The position numbers and the translations under genes are program-made. A stretch of DNA of 64,000 bases from Proteles cristata cristata (Eukaryota; Chordata; Mammalia; Carnivora; Hyaenidae), in contig JAESUZ010001069.1 in NCBI GenBank assembly GCA_017311185.1, positions 876,501-940,500 of the forward strand, in the 5' to 3' direction. Position 1 is the first letter of the stretch. Each line of letters begins with the position of its first letter. Under the pieces are notes generated by a model, which was given only the letters and a program-made list of their open reading frames with translations, searched no databases and was not told the origin of the DNA. This document shows positions 10,926 to 22,710 of the stretch, one piece after another.

Positions 10926-12605
10926 GAATTATTAGGGCATGAGTTATGATGGTAGAGTAGTAGGAAGACCCTGGGCTTGTCTTCTTAGATCAACATCAAA
11001 TCATTCTGAACTCCCAGGAAATCCATCTGAGAATGAAGAGAACAATCTTCACGATTAGCAGGAGAAAATGTGGCAGGTACAAAATGAAGAGAAATGAATC
11101 AAGAAGAGAAAAGCCACCGTGGCATGGAGGGGAGAGAGCCCTTTTTGAGGAGAGAAGATGAAGAGAAAAGGAGAGAGGATGGGGAGAAAAAGAGAAGCAG
11201 CATGTAAGGTTTGTGCAAGAAACACACACCCTCCCCCAAACCATTGACTGGGGCAATCTAGAGAAGCTGACTATTGAAACCTTTTCTAAAGAGTGGAGCT
11301 CAAATTTTGAGGTTTTAGAAGTTAGTACCATTTGCTGGAGTCGTCCCAGGTGGATAGTGGTGCTTCTAGGGAGAACGAGGGTGGACAGTTGACAGCATGG
11401 TGCAGGGATCCACTGGGTTGTAGTGGTAGACAACATTTCCCTTCTTGAAGTGTCTTTGGAAGAGGGCATATTGCCTCTACAAGGCCAAAAGACCTGATGG
11501 CACCATTAAGTCACCACTGGGGGACAGAGGTGGGCAGAGGGCTGATAACCTGGTTGCAGCTTTCACTGTGCTTCACCATAAACTCCAGGCACCTGTGTGA
11601 CTGTGCACCTGCTTTTCTAGGACAGAATGAAGCCAGGTGCTCTGCTACATGGCTCTCCTCTGGAGGAGGGCATGAGTCAGTGCCTTGACAGATCCTTTAA
11701 GATTTAGAGTTTTGAATCCCAGCTGCATTCTAGAGATAAAACACAGGAGCTGTGGTGCCAGGTGTGCCCAGCCACAAACAGAGTGAGTGCAGGGGTCTGA
11801 CAGAAGCCTGAGACACAGGAGGGGAGATTGTTTGCTTTTCTATGAGGGCTTCCTGAACAGGGGCAGACATGAGCACCCCTTCCTGAGAAGAAGAGAGCAG
11901 AGGGACACCATCTCCACCTCCCCTCCCGCAGCACAGTCAGACATCAGCAACACAGTGCCCCCAGTGGAGGCTGGAGCCGCTTACACGAAACCCTGGCCCC
12001 CTGCACCCTGCAGGTGTATCTTTACTAAGGCAAATCTGACTGTGAACCAGCACAACAGGTCTCTCCCTCAGAGGATCAACACAGGCCCCCTGCATACACC
12101 ATGTCTACTGATCATAGATGCTCCAGTGTGTCAGCTTCAGTTCTTTGGAAATAGGACCAGGCTTTTTTTTTTTTTTTAATCAGTCTTACAGTTTTTTGCT
12201 CATTTGCTGATGAGTTTTTCATTTCCGTTTCTCGTGTTTTGAATCAAGCTTCTTTCTTTCTTCTGAATCAGGCTTACAGGTTTTTGGTTTTCTGCTTGTT
12301 TGTGTTGTTGTTGTTCCTTTTCTTTTTTGCCTTATTTCTAATCAGGCTTTTTTTTTTAAATCAGGCTTATTTTAACAAACAAATCAAAGCACACCTAGGT
12401 AAAGGTCCAAACACTCTCCACTGCAAGCAAGGAGGAACTGCAGAGAACTGACATGTGGAAAGAGTAGCCAAAATGTAAGTGCAGAGTGCACACAGTATAT
12501 ATCAGAAACACTTTCCAAAGCGCCGGGTCCTGGGCAGTGTATGACCTCTTCTTAACATAGATTAGTCTCAGGAGCAGGAAACATAATAAGCTTTGATAGC
12601 ATGCA

Positions 12606-13500
12606 AAAGACAGAAAGCTAGACAAAATGACAACAAAATGGAGGAATGCTCCCCAAAAGAAAGATCAAGAAGAAATCACAACCAGGGATTTGCTCAAAAC
12701 ATATATAAACAATATATCTGAAGAAGAATTTAGAACAACAATCATAAGACTTCTAGTTGGGCTTGAAAAGAGCACAGAAAGCACCAGAGAAACCCTTGCT
12801 CCTGAGATAAGACACCTCAAAACTAGTCAGGCTGAAATAAAAAAAAGTCCATAACTGAGATGAAAAAACCAATGGCTAGTAATCACAACAAAAATGGAAA
12901 AAGCAGAGGAAAGAATAGGAGAAAAAGAAGATGAAATTATGGGAAATAATGAAGTTGAAAAAAGAGGGAAATAAAAGTATTAGGTCACAAAAGTAGGTCT
13001 AGGGAACTCAGTGATTCCATAAAGCACAATAATACCTATATCATCAGAGTCCTAGAATAAGAGCAGAAGAAAGGGGCAAAAGGTTCATTTTAACAAATTA
13101 CAGCTGAGAACGTCTCTAATCTGGGGAAGAAAACAGGCATTGAAGTTGATGAGGCACAGAAAATTCCCCGCAAAATCAACAAAACCACATCAAGGCCATA
13201 GTGCCCTTTCATGTATCATAGTGAAACTTGCAAAATACAAAGATAAAGAGAGAATTCTGAAAGCAGCTAGGGACAAAAGGTCCTTAAACTATAAGAGTAG
13301 ACACATAAGGTTAGCAGCAGACCTGTCCAGTGAAGCATGGCAGACCAGAAGGGAGTGGCATGATATATTCAACATGCTAAATGGGAAAAACATGCAGCCA
13401 AGAATACTCTATCCAGCAAGGGTTTCGTTCAGTATATATGGAGAGATAAAGAGTTTCCAAGATAAGCAAAAACTAAAGGAGTTCATGAACACTTAATCAC
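12606..13500 (+). pseudogene. L1 ORF1p remnant
   Basis: Fragments 12627-12854 and 13140-13496 match the nucleic-acid-binding chaperone of L1. The first contains LLKTYINNISEEEFRTTIIR and LEKSTES, the coiled-coil side. The second contains KYKDKERILKAARDKR and MNGKNMQPRILYPARVSFS, the C-terminal RNA-binding side. Frames are separated by stops and frameshifts. The same fragments occur, also broken, in the L1 at 50482-55886. Confidence 0.8.
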
Positions 13501-13802
13501 ATCTGCAAGAAATATTAAACACCAAAACCAACAAAGACTAGAAAGGACAGAGACAATCTACAGAAACAACAATTTTATAGGTATTACAATGGCACCAAGT
13601 GTATATCTATCAATAAATACTCTGAATGTAAATGGACTAAATGCTCCAATCAAAAGACATAGGATATCACAATGGATTAAAAAAACAAGAGCCATAGATA
13701 TGCTGCTTACAAGACTCATTTTAGACCCAAAGACAGATCCATCTTGAAATTGAGGGGGTGAAGAAGCAGTTATCATGCTAATGGACATCAAAGAAAGCTA
13801 AT

Positions 13803-14404
13803 GGACTTTTTTTTTTTTTTTTACTATTTTTAAAATAATTTTTTTACAAATAGCTTATGGTCAAGTTGGTTTCCATATAACACCCAGTGCTCATCCCCAC
13901 AAGAGCCTCCCTCCATGCCCATCTCCCCCCTCCCCACACACCCATGAGTCCTCAGTTTGCTCTCAGCATTCACGAGTCTCTCATGGTTTGCCTCTCTCCC
14001 TTTCCCTCACCATTTCCCCCCTTTTTTTCCCCCGTGGGCCTCCATTAAATTCCTCCTAATCCTCCTATATGTGCAAGCGTATGGTATCTAGCCTTCTTTG
14101 CCTGACTTATTTCGCTCAGCATAACACCCTCAAGGTCCATCCAGGTTACTACCTGGATTTCATTGTTTCTCATTGCCATGTAGTCCATCGTATAGATAAA
14201 CCACATCTTCTTGATCCATTCGTCCATTGATGGACACTTAGGCTCTTTCCATGTTTTAGCTATTGTGGAGAGTGCTGCTATGAACATTGGGGTACATGTG
14301 CTCCTATGCATCAGCACTCCTGTATCCCTTGGGTAAATTCCTAGCAGTGCTATTGCTGGGTCATAGGGGAGTTCTATTGTTAATTTTTTAAGGAACCTCC
14401 ACAT
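13803..14404 (-). mobile_element. 5'-truncated young L1 3' end inserted in inverse orientation
   Basis: A T-run (reverse poly-A) at 13809-13822 is followed by the carnivore L1 3' end in reverse: 'aagttggtttccatataaca', 'ccagtgctcatccccacaag', 'agtctctcatggtttgcctc', then the ORF2 C-terminal coding end (minus-strand frame 14045-14404, with [20 protein letters not shown] and [15 protein letters not shown] residues). It interrupts ORF2 of the older L1. No clear TSD is visible, and about 280 bases of host L1 are missing at the junction. Confidence 0.88.
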
Positions 14405-15389
14405 TGGAAAACAATCATATTAAATGACACACTGGACCAGATGGACTTAACAGATATAATCAGAGCATGTCATCCTAAAGCAGCAGAAGACACATTCTTC
14501 TCAAGTGCACATGGAACATTCTCCAGAATAGATCACATACTGGGTCATAAATCAGGCCTCAACAAGTACAAAAAGATTGAGATCACACCATGCATATTTT
14601 CAGACCAGAAAGTAATGAAACTTGAAATCAACCACAGGACAAAATTTGGAAAGACCACGAATATATGGAGGTTAAAGAAAATCCTATTAAAGAATGAATG
14701 GGTTAACCAGGGAATTAAGGAAGAAATTTTAAAAATTCATGGGTGCAAATGAAAATGGAAACACAACAGTCCAAACCATTGGAACACACCAAAGACAGTC
14801 ATAAGAGGGAAGTGTAAAGCAATACAAACCTTCCTCGAGAAGCAAGAAAGTCTCAAATGTACAAAGTAACCTTACACCTAAAGAAGCTGGAGAAAGAAAA
14901 GTAAATAGGTTCCTCTAAAACCAGCAGAAGAAAAATAACAATAAAGATTAGAGCAGAAATAAATGATATAGAAAAAAACAATAGAAAGATAAATGAAATT
15001 AGGAGCTGGTTTTCTGAAAGAATTACCAAAAGTGATAAATCCCTAGCCAGACTTATCAAACAAACAAACAAACAAAAAGAGAAAAGACCCAAATAAATAA
15101 AATCATGAACTAAAGAGGAGAGGTCACAACCAACACCACAGAAATACAAACTACTTTAAGAGGATATTATGATTAATTATATGCCAACAAATTGGGCAAC
15201 CTGGACGAAATGGATAAATTCCAAGAAACATATAAACTACCAAAACTCGAATGGGGATAAATAGAAAACTTGAACAGACCCATAAACAGTGAAGAAATTG
15301 AATCGGTTATCAAAAATCTCCCAACAAATAAGAGTCCTGGCCCAGATGGCTTCCAAGGGGAATTCTACCAGACATTTAAAGCAGAGTTA

Positions 15390-15558
15390 GGGGCGCCTGG
15401 GTAGTTCACTTGGTTAAGCGTCCGACTTCGGCTCAGGTCATGATCACACAGTTTGTGGATTCGATCCCCGCATCGGGCTCTGTGCTGATAGATCTATCAG
15501 AGCCTGAAGCCTGCTTCAGATTCTGTATCTCCCTCTTTCTCTGACCCTCCCCTGCACG

Positions 15559-15589
<31 letters not shown>

Positions 15590-15622
15590 TCTCAGAAATA
15601 AATAAAACATTTAGAAAAAAAA
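15390..15622 (+). repeat. Young felid-type SINE with 13-bp TSD
   Basis: Head GGGGCGCCTGGGTAGTTCAC, then GGTTAAGCGTCCGACTTCGG, a GATCCCCGCATCGGGCTCTG B-box region, a CT tract and AGAAATAAATAAAA tail. The perfect TSD taaagcagagtta lies at 15377-15389 and 15623-15635. It sits inside L1 ORF2. Confidence 0.95.
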
Positions 15623-16651
15623 TAAAGCAGAGTTAATACCTATTCTTTTCAAGTTGTTCCCAAACATAGAAATGGAAGGAAAGCTTCTGGACTCATTTTA
15701 TGAAACCAGCATTACCTTGATTCCAAAAACAAACATCCCACTAAAAAAGGAATTACAGGCCAATATCTCTGATAAACCTGGATGTAAAAATTCTCAGCAA
15801 GATACTAGCAAATCAAATTCAACATTAAAAGAATGCTTCACCATGATGAAGTTGGATTTATTCCTAGACTGGAGGGATGGTTCAATATCTTCAAATCTTA
15901 AGGTGATATACTAAAAGAAAAGATAAGAGCCATATGATCCTTTCAGTAGATGCAGAAAAAGCATATGACAAGATGCATACAGCATCTTTTCTTAATAAAA
16001 GACCCTCAAAAAAGTTGGGATAGAAGGAACATACCTCAGCAGCATAAAGGCCATATACGAAAGACCTACAGCTAATATTATCCTCAGTGGTGAAAAACTA
16101 AGAACATTTCCCCTGAGATTAGGAACACAACAGGGATGTCCACTCTCACCACCGCTGTTCAATGTAGTATTGGAAATCCTAACCTCAGCAGTCAGATAAC
16201 AAAAACAAATAAAAGGCATCCAAATTGTCAAGGAAAAAGTCAAACTCTTTGCAGATGACATGATAGTCTGCATAAACCCCCAAAAGACTCCATCAAAAAA
16301 TTGATAGAACTGATACATGAATTCGGCAAAGTTGCAGGACATAAAACCAATGTACAGAAATTGGTTGCGTTTCTATTCACCAACTATGAAGCAGCAGAAA
16401 GAGAAATCCGAGAATCAATCCCATTTACAATCCAGCACAAACTATAAGGTACCTAGGAATAAATCTAACCAAAGAGGTAAAAGATCTGTGCTCTGAAAAC
16501 TATAGAACTCTTATGAAAGAAATTGAAGACCCAAAGAAACGGAAAAACATTCCATGCTCATGGGTTGGAAGAATGAATATTGTTAAAATGTAGATACTAC
16601 CCAAAGCTATCTACACATTCAATGCAATCCCTATGAAAATAACATCAGCAT

Positions 16652-16830
16652 TGGTGTGTCTGGGTGGCTCAGTCGGTTAAGTGACAGTCTCTTGATTTCT
16701 GCTTAGGTCATGATCTTGCTATTCATGAGACCGAGATGGAGCCTGCTTGAGATTCTCCCTCTTTCTCTCCCCTTCCCTCACTTGCACTCTGTCTCTCTCA
16801 AAATAAATAAATAAACTTAAAAAAATAATA
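16652..16830 (+). repeat. Felid-type SINE inside L1, internally shortened
   Basis: Head 'gtgtgtctgggtggctcag', GTCGGTTAAGTGACAGTCTC, then GGTCATGATCTTGC, and tail AAAATAAATAAATAAACTTA. The usual 'gggctctgtgctgacagctcag' block is missing and 'gagaccgagatggagcctgc' joins directly. A rough duplication around 'ataacatcagcattg' / 'ataacaccaatatt' flanks it. Confidence 0.88.
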
Positions 16831-17173
16831 ACACCAATATTTTTTATAGAAACAGAACAAACAATTCTCAAATTTGTATGGAACCATAAAAGACACTGCA
16901 TAGTCAATATATTATTGAAAAAGAAAAGCAAAGCTGAATGCGTCACAAAACTGGACTCAAAGATGTACTTACACAACACCAAACAACAATAAATAATTTG
17001 TTTTAAAATGGACAGAGAACATGAATAGATATTTTTCCAAAGAAGACTTACAGACAGCCAACAAATACATAAAAAGATGCTCAGCATCACTCATCATTGT
17101 GGAAACACAAATCAAAACCACAATGGGATATCACCTTACACCTGTCTAAATGGCTAAAATGAAAAAGACAAGA

Positions 17174-17333
17174 GGGGTGCCTGGGTGGCTCAGCTGGTTA
17201 ATCATCCAACTCTTGGTTTCAGCTCAGATCATTAGCTCACAATTTGTGAGTTCAAGCCCCACGTCAGACTCCTCTCTCTGCCCTTTTCCCGCTCATTCTC
17301 TGTAAACAAACAAACAAATCTTAAAAAAGAGAG
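17174..17333 (+). repeat. Felid-type SINE with 10-bp TSD, shortened
   Basis: Head GGGTGCCTGGGTGGCTCAGC, B-box region GAGTTCAAGCCCCACGTCAG, then a direct join to 'ctcctctctctgcccttttc' and tail TAAACAAACAAACAAATC. The TSD aaagacaaga lies at 17164-17173 and 17334-17343. It lacks the middle part of a full copy. Confidence 0.9.
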
Positions 17334-18066
17334 AAAGACAAGAAATAACAAGTGTTGGTGAGGTTGTGGAGAAAAAGGAACCATGTAAAATGGAAAATAT
17401 TGTGGAAAATACTCCGGAAGTTCCTTTAAACATTAAAAAGAAACACCGTAATAATTCCACTACTGGGTATTTACCCAAAGGAAACAAAAACGCTAATTCA
17501 AAAATATATACGCACCCCTATGTTTATTGCGGTATTATTTACTATAGCCAAGATATGGAAGCAACCAAACTGTCCATCAATAGATGAATAGATAAAGAAG
17601 ATGTGGTGTATGTATATACATACAATGGCATATAACTCCGCTATAGAAAAAGAATGAGATCATACAAATTATAACAACATGGATGGGTATTAAGTTAAGT
17701 GATGTAAATCAGTCAGAGAAAGACAAATACCATACGATTTTACTCATATGTGGAATCTTAATAACAAAACAAATAAACAAACAGAAAACAGAATCATACG
17801 TGTAAATACAAAGAAACAACTGACTGTTGTGACTGTTGCTAGAGGGCAGGGGAAGAGTGGCAAAATGGATGAAGGAGTGTAGTAGATGTAGGCTTCCAGT
17901 TAAATGCTCAGTATTCAGAACACAGTCAATGATAGTGCAATAGTGTTGTCTGGTGACAGATGTTAGATATACTTGTGAGCATAGCATAACCTATAAATTT
18001 GTTGAATCACTATGTAGTATACTTGAAACTAATGTAACATTGTGTGTAATCTATACTCAAAAAAAT

Positions 18067-19029
18067 TGTAATGGATATATGTGAACACATCTGGCATAAT
18101 GTTTGACACATATATTCTAAATTAACAAAATACACTTAACAAAATACAAGACAAACAAGATTGCTCATAATATCTTTAACTTGGGCAGGAGTCCCAATCT
18201 TCCAAGAAGCTTTCCTTATTTTTTCTAACTTTAAGCTTTTGCTTATTTATTCCCATACTATTAGAAAGAAATTATCTCTTTCTGTACTTAACTCCTATTT
18301 AGTGTGACAATATCTTGATTATAACATTCTTCCAGATTCTCTGCCTTATACTGATAATGATTCAAATATACATATTATTTCTCATACTAGATAGTAAGTT
18401 TTTTTATACCATAGATGTTTTTTGTCTATTCAACAGTCAATAGATATTTGATGAGTAAATCCCTCTCTGAATGTATGTCATACTCTTAGTTGATAGCGAC
18501 AGTACCCATAATTTCCAAATCTTCTGCCATAGATCCAATTCTTAAATACCCTATTCTTTCAAACTTGTCCAATTTTTAGACTAAAATAAATATCATGGGT
18601 TAGTTCTTTATATCCATTTCAATAATGTCTAACATGCTGAGGCTGGAAAATGTAGAACTAAGGTTTTCAGGTTTTCATTCATGTTTTAGGTCCCTGTTCA
18701 TTGTGTTTATATGAGACTTTGATTCACACATTAGTCATGTAGAGAGGGACGTAGAATATGGGACATTCAATTATCTGATGTAAAGTATGGCGAAAGTTCT
18801 GCAGCCAGTAGATTCTGGTTCATCAGCCCTGCAAAGGAAACAGCAGCAGCAGCAGCAACTTTCTCTATTGTGATTGAGAGGAGGGGATTCTGGAGGCTGA
18901 ACATTGTTCCTGGGGCTGAGCCTAATGCCCCTGATGCCAGCCTTCTAAATGATTTTAAAGAAGCAAATGCTCTTTCTACTTAAACAAGCTAAGGTGAATT
19001 CTCTAACCTATAACAGAACCCTGACAAAT
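18067..19029. other. Intergenic, short (CAG)n tract
   Basis: Unique-looking AT-rich sequence. A five-unit (CAG)n repeat lies at about 18842-18857. No gene is recognised. Confidence 0.45.
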
Positions 19030-19180
19030 ATAATCACCCTGGGAAAACTGCTCTTTATCTTTTTCTGTTTGACAACTGGAAATATGATAGAATTTTCTAG
19101 AGTTATTGGAAGCATTAAATTAGACAACATATATGTGAAGTCTCTAACACATAACAGGCACATAACTTATTGTTAGTCTC
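19030..19180 (+). repeat. MIR SINE relic
   Basis: 'gacaactggaaatatgatag', 'attggaagcattaaattaga' and 'aggcacataacttattgtta' follow the MIR core and 3' end at high divergence. Confidence 0.5.
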
Positions 19181-19250
19181 AGTTTTCTGGAAAGAATTGA
19201 TCTTGCTCTTATGTATTCACAGCCCAAATGAAGGCAGTCCTTGAATTTTT

Positions 19251-19462
19251 TTTAATGTTTTATTTATTTCTGAGAAAGAGAGAGAGAGGCAGCATGAGCA
19301 GGGGAGGGTAGAGAGAGAGGGAGACACAGAATCAGAAGCAGGCTCCAGGCTCTGAGCTAGTTGTCAACACAGAGCCTGATGCGGGGCTCGAACCCACGTA
19401 CCGTGTGGTCATGACCTGAGGCGAAGTCGGAGGCTTAGCCGACTCAGCCACCCAGACGCCCC
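19251..19462 (-). repeat. Felid-type SINE with 15-bp TSD
   Basis: Minus-strand full copy: TTTAATGTTTTATTTATTTC tail, 'aagcaggctccaggctctga', GATGCGGGGCTCGAACCCAC, and CCACCCAGACGCCCC head. Near-perfect TSD agt(c/a)cttgaattttt lies at 19236-19250 and 19463-19477. Confidence 0.95.
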
Positions 19463-19477
19463 AGTACTTGAATTTTT

Positions 19478-20001
19478 AAAATAGAGATGACCTTATTCAT
19501 TTGATTGACTAGGGTATTTGGGGGTAAAGGAATTAAAATTTAGAATACTTCAAAGTTTTATGGCATGAAAGCTTGAATGGGTAGTTTAATTACTTTCTAA
19601 GATATCTGGAATTATCCTAAAGTTTCAGTGTTTCATTTAATGATAATCAAATTAACCAAATCAGTAAACTTTATGAATTGACAGAAGCAGGTTTCCTTAT
19701 AAGCCTAAATGAAAAAATATGTAAGCCCCATATTAGATGAATGATGAAAATAACCACATGAATATAGGAATAACTATTTTCCTATTGAATTTCATAATTG
19801 TTTCATCTAAATTATTTTTGATAAAGATTAACTGAATGGATAAACTGACATATTATATAAATTGAGATATTATTTATTATAACTATGTATTAAATATACA
19901 TTAAAAATTATTCTTGCTCATTAACTTTAGTCAAGAAAACATGTCCACATGAATGCTATGTAGATGGCACCAAAATTCTACTTATGTTTGGTGGTCTTTT
20001 C
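19478..20001. other. Intergenic, nothing recognised
   Basis: AT-rich sequence without a recognisable element. Confidence 0.45.
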
Positions 20002-20225
20002 TTTTCTTTAATAGTTTATTGTCAAATTGGTTTCCATATAACACTCAGTGCTCATCCCAACAAATGCCTTCCTCCATGCCCATCACCCGTTTCCCCTCTC
20101 CCTCACCCCCATCAACCCTCAGTTTGTTCTGAGTATTCAAGAGTCTCTCATGGTTTGCCTCCCTCCCTCTCCCCAACTATTTTCCCCCTTCTCCTCCTCC
20201 ATGGTCCTCAGATGGTCCTAATTCT
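20002..20225 (-). mobile_element. 5'-truncated L1 3' UTR fragment
   Basis: Contains 'atagtttattgtcaaattgg', 'tttccatataacactcagtg', 'ctctcatggtttgcctccct' and 'ctcctcctccatggtcctc', the carnivore L1 3' UTR in reverse. Only about 220 bases are present, so the insertion is severely 5'-truncated and has no coding part. Confidence 0.88.
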
Positions 20226-20244
20226 AATAAAAATTATTTAACAG

Positions 20245-20460
20245 GGATGCCTGGATGGCCCAGTCAGTTAAGCGTCTGACTTTGGTTCAGGTCATGTCTT
20301 GTAGTTTGTGAGTTCAAGCCCTACATAGGGCTCTGTGCTGACATCTCAGAGCCTGGAGCCTGCTTCAGATTCTCTGTTTCCCTCTCCCTGCCTTTTCCCC
20401 AGCCCACACTCTGTCTCCCTCTCTCTCTCTGAAAAATAAATAAACATTTAAAAAAATTTT
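20245..20460 (+). repeat. Felid-type SINE with 14-bp TSD
   Basis: Head GGATGCCTGGATGGCCCAGT, GTTAAGCGTCTGACTTTGG, B-box part GAGTTCAAGCCCTACATAGG, and AAAAATAAATAAACATTT tail. TSD aaa(t/g)tatttaacag lies at 20231-20244 and 20461-20474. Confidence 0.94.
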
Positions 20461-20474
20461 AAAGTATTTAACAG

Positions 20475-22195
20475 AGAACTAAGAAAAATTTCAAATATTG
20501 GACAATAACCTTCAGCTGTTGCTACCACACATTTGCTGCTTTCATAGAGAGATATATGCAGAGGAATATTGCAAGCAAAAACACATTCTGTCACATTAGA
20601 TATGTGTCCTCAGCCTCTTAATTAATGAGCAGGCCTGGACCAGATCTGTGACACAAGGTCATTTCTTTGTTCTTCTGACATAACTCCTAGACTTTTAAAG
20701 TTTCAACAGCCTCTTTGTACTTTCCCTCAGACCCACAATGGCCCTCAAGGTCTTAATACTTTGATGGCTAAAGGAGACATGGAAAGATTAAAATGAGCAA
20801 AGAGGTTTCAATCTAAGGTTTAGAGCAGGGATGCCATCACCTGCCTGTCCTATGTGCCCTTTGCCTTGTCTCCTGCTCTCCTTTGCTTGGAATCCCAGTT
20901 TATTTTCTTCTTGGATCTCTAGGAATGCATATTCCTCCTTCTAAAACCTCTTCTTCAGATTGTTCTCAATAACTATTCACATGAAACACAAAAGAGAAGA
21001 GTAATATATAATATTTCAAAAGAAAGAGACAAGGTAAGAGAAGTTTCCTTAAAAGATAATAAATAGAATTGGCTATTTCTAAATTTGATTTACCCACCAA
21101 AGCTTGATCCCTTGCCCTATGTGTAGTTGTTTGTTTTTGATACTTGAGAGTACTCTTCTCTTAAGTGAAGGGAATAGAGAGAAAGTTGTGCTTCTCCCTA
21201 GAGTTTAGTGTACTATTAATACTGTTCCATTATTGTTTGTGTATTTTGAGCCTCTCACTAGTACCTTCTGAATAATATTAATGCCCTAAGTCCTAGATCA
21301 TGAGTTATAGTTATGCCCCAGACAATCAGAGAGAGGAAGGAAAATAAAGGCTTGGCAAGAGTATTAGGATCAATCACCAGGCTGATTTGCTAACAAGATG
21401 TTCTCTGTTTCTCCATCTGATAATCATATAGCATCTTCTCTGTTTGTTGACCTTCAGAGATCACTAGGGAAATTTCTCTAACTTCTTTGTCACTGTTGCT
21501 CTTGAAAGTCCTATAGCACTTGTGAACCAGGTCCCTAAGGATGTGTCTTTTAAAGAATGGTTGTCTCTACTGAGCAGTGGGCTCATTGCATTCTTGACCT
21601 GTTCAGCTCTAGGTTCTGCCCGAATAAGGTCTGTGGGAAGAGTCAACATGAAAAGCCTGCCCAAGCTCAGTGGCAGAGAAACAGAATGAAAGCAAGAGAG
21701 AGAGGAATGGGAAGAGATATACATCAAACGGCCACAGAGAAAAAACATACAAAACGGAAAAATTGCTCTCCTTTGGACTATCATCCAACAAGAGCATCCA
21801 ACACGTCAAGAAGTAACCTTTGCATTTTGGTTACATTGGGTTTTTTTAATCAATAGCAGAGTGATTTTTTCATCTCTTTATAATCCAGCTGGACCCGAGT
21901 CTTTCCCAGGTAAGGAGAATCACAAAATCATGGAACTCATGAGTTTCAAAAAGAAACCGTTTTCCAGGATTTAGGTCAGCCTCTTTTTTATTTCCTTTCC
22001 TCATTCTTTTCCTTTTTCCTTTCTTTAAATTATCTGCAAATCCTTTAAGATAGAGAGGCAACACAGGCCATATTCTTTGAGTACCTCTCCACAGATCTGG
22101 ACACTGGGCAACTGAACCAAAGTCTCCAAGCCAGACTCAACCGAGACGACTTACTTCACCCAGAGCCCTAAAGAGAAGTAAAAATGCACTATGGT
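20475..22195. other. Intergenic, nothing recognised
   Basis: About 1.7 kb without repeats that I can name. Open frames at 21464-21856 run on both strands through the same GA-rich stretch and look like chance. Confidence 0.45.
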
Positions 22196-22210
22196 GAGAC
22201 ACTTATTCTT

Positions 22211-22435
22211 TTTTTAAATGTTTTATTTATTTTTGAGGGAGAGAGTCAGAGAGAGAAAGAGAGAGAGAGCCAGCGGGGAGGGGAAGAGAGAGAGGGAGGC
22301 ACAGAATCCGAAGCAGGCTCCAGGCTTTGAGCTGTCAGCACAGAGCCCAATGTGGGGCTCAAACCCACACACCATGAGCTCATGATCTGAGCCAAAGTCA
22401 GCTGCTTAACTGATTGAGCCACCCAGGCACCTCAA
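22211..22435 (-). repeat. Felid-type SINE, first of two insertions at one site
   Basis: Full minus-strand copy: TTTAAATGTTTTATTTATTT tail, 'aagcaggctccaggctttga', 'tgtggggctcaaacccacac', CCACCCAGGCACC head. It is flanked by g-tgagacac(t/c)tattctt at 22194-22210 and 22436-22452. Confidence 0.94.
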
Positions 22436-22452
22436 GTGAGACACCTATTCTT

Positions 22453-22694
22453 TTTTTTTTTTTTTTTTGTGGAGAATGGATTTTATTTTATTTATTTTTT
22501 TACAAATAGTTTATTGTCAAATTAGTTTCCACATAACACCCAGTGCTCATCCCCACAAGTGTCCTCCTCCATGCCCATCCCCCTCCCCCTACATCCATCA
22601 GTCCTCAGTTTTTGTCAGCATTCAAGAGTCTCTCATGGTTTGCCTCTCTCCCTTTCCCCCACCATTTCCGCCCTTCTTCTCCCCCTTGGTCCTC
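22453..22694 (-). mobile_element. 5'-truncated L1 3' UTR, second insertion at the same site
   Basis: A T-run (poly-A in reverse) is followed by 'atagtttattgtcaaattag', 'tttccacataacacccagtg', 'agtctctcatggtttgcctc' and 'ttctcccccttggtcctc'. Duplicated target gagacac(c)tattctt lies before it (22438-22452) and as gagacatctattctta after it (22695-22710). The same target flanks the SINE just upstream. Confidence 0.92.
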
Positions 22695-22710
22695 GAGACA
22701 TCTATTCTTA

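Larger units (their letters stand above)
10926..18066 (+). mobile_element. Old, nearly complete L1 retrotransposon, with nested insertions
   Basis: Order seen: a 5' untranslated region of about 1.7 kb that is locally GC-rich (10926-12600, starting 'gatggtagagtagtaggaag'), ORF1 remnants (12606-13500), ORF2 endonuclease and reverse-transcriptase remnants, and a 3' untranslated region (17640-18066) ending before 'aaaaaaattg'. The RT catalytic FADD survives at 16248-16259. ORF2 is interrupted by an inverted L1 3' end (13803-14404) and three SINEs (15390, 16652, 17174). ORF1 and ORF2 are broken by numerous stops and indels, so the element is dead. Its length without insertions is about 6 kb, close to a full L1. 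Confidence 0.88.

Noticed and set aside
11787..12179. 130-codon open frame as a gene
   Set aside because: It lies in the GC-rich 5' untranslated region of the L1 at 10926, where long chance frames are expected.
21464..21856. Overlapping open frames of about 100 codons on both strands
   Set aside because: GA-rich sequence gives low stop density on both strands; no conserved domain or splice signals are visible.
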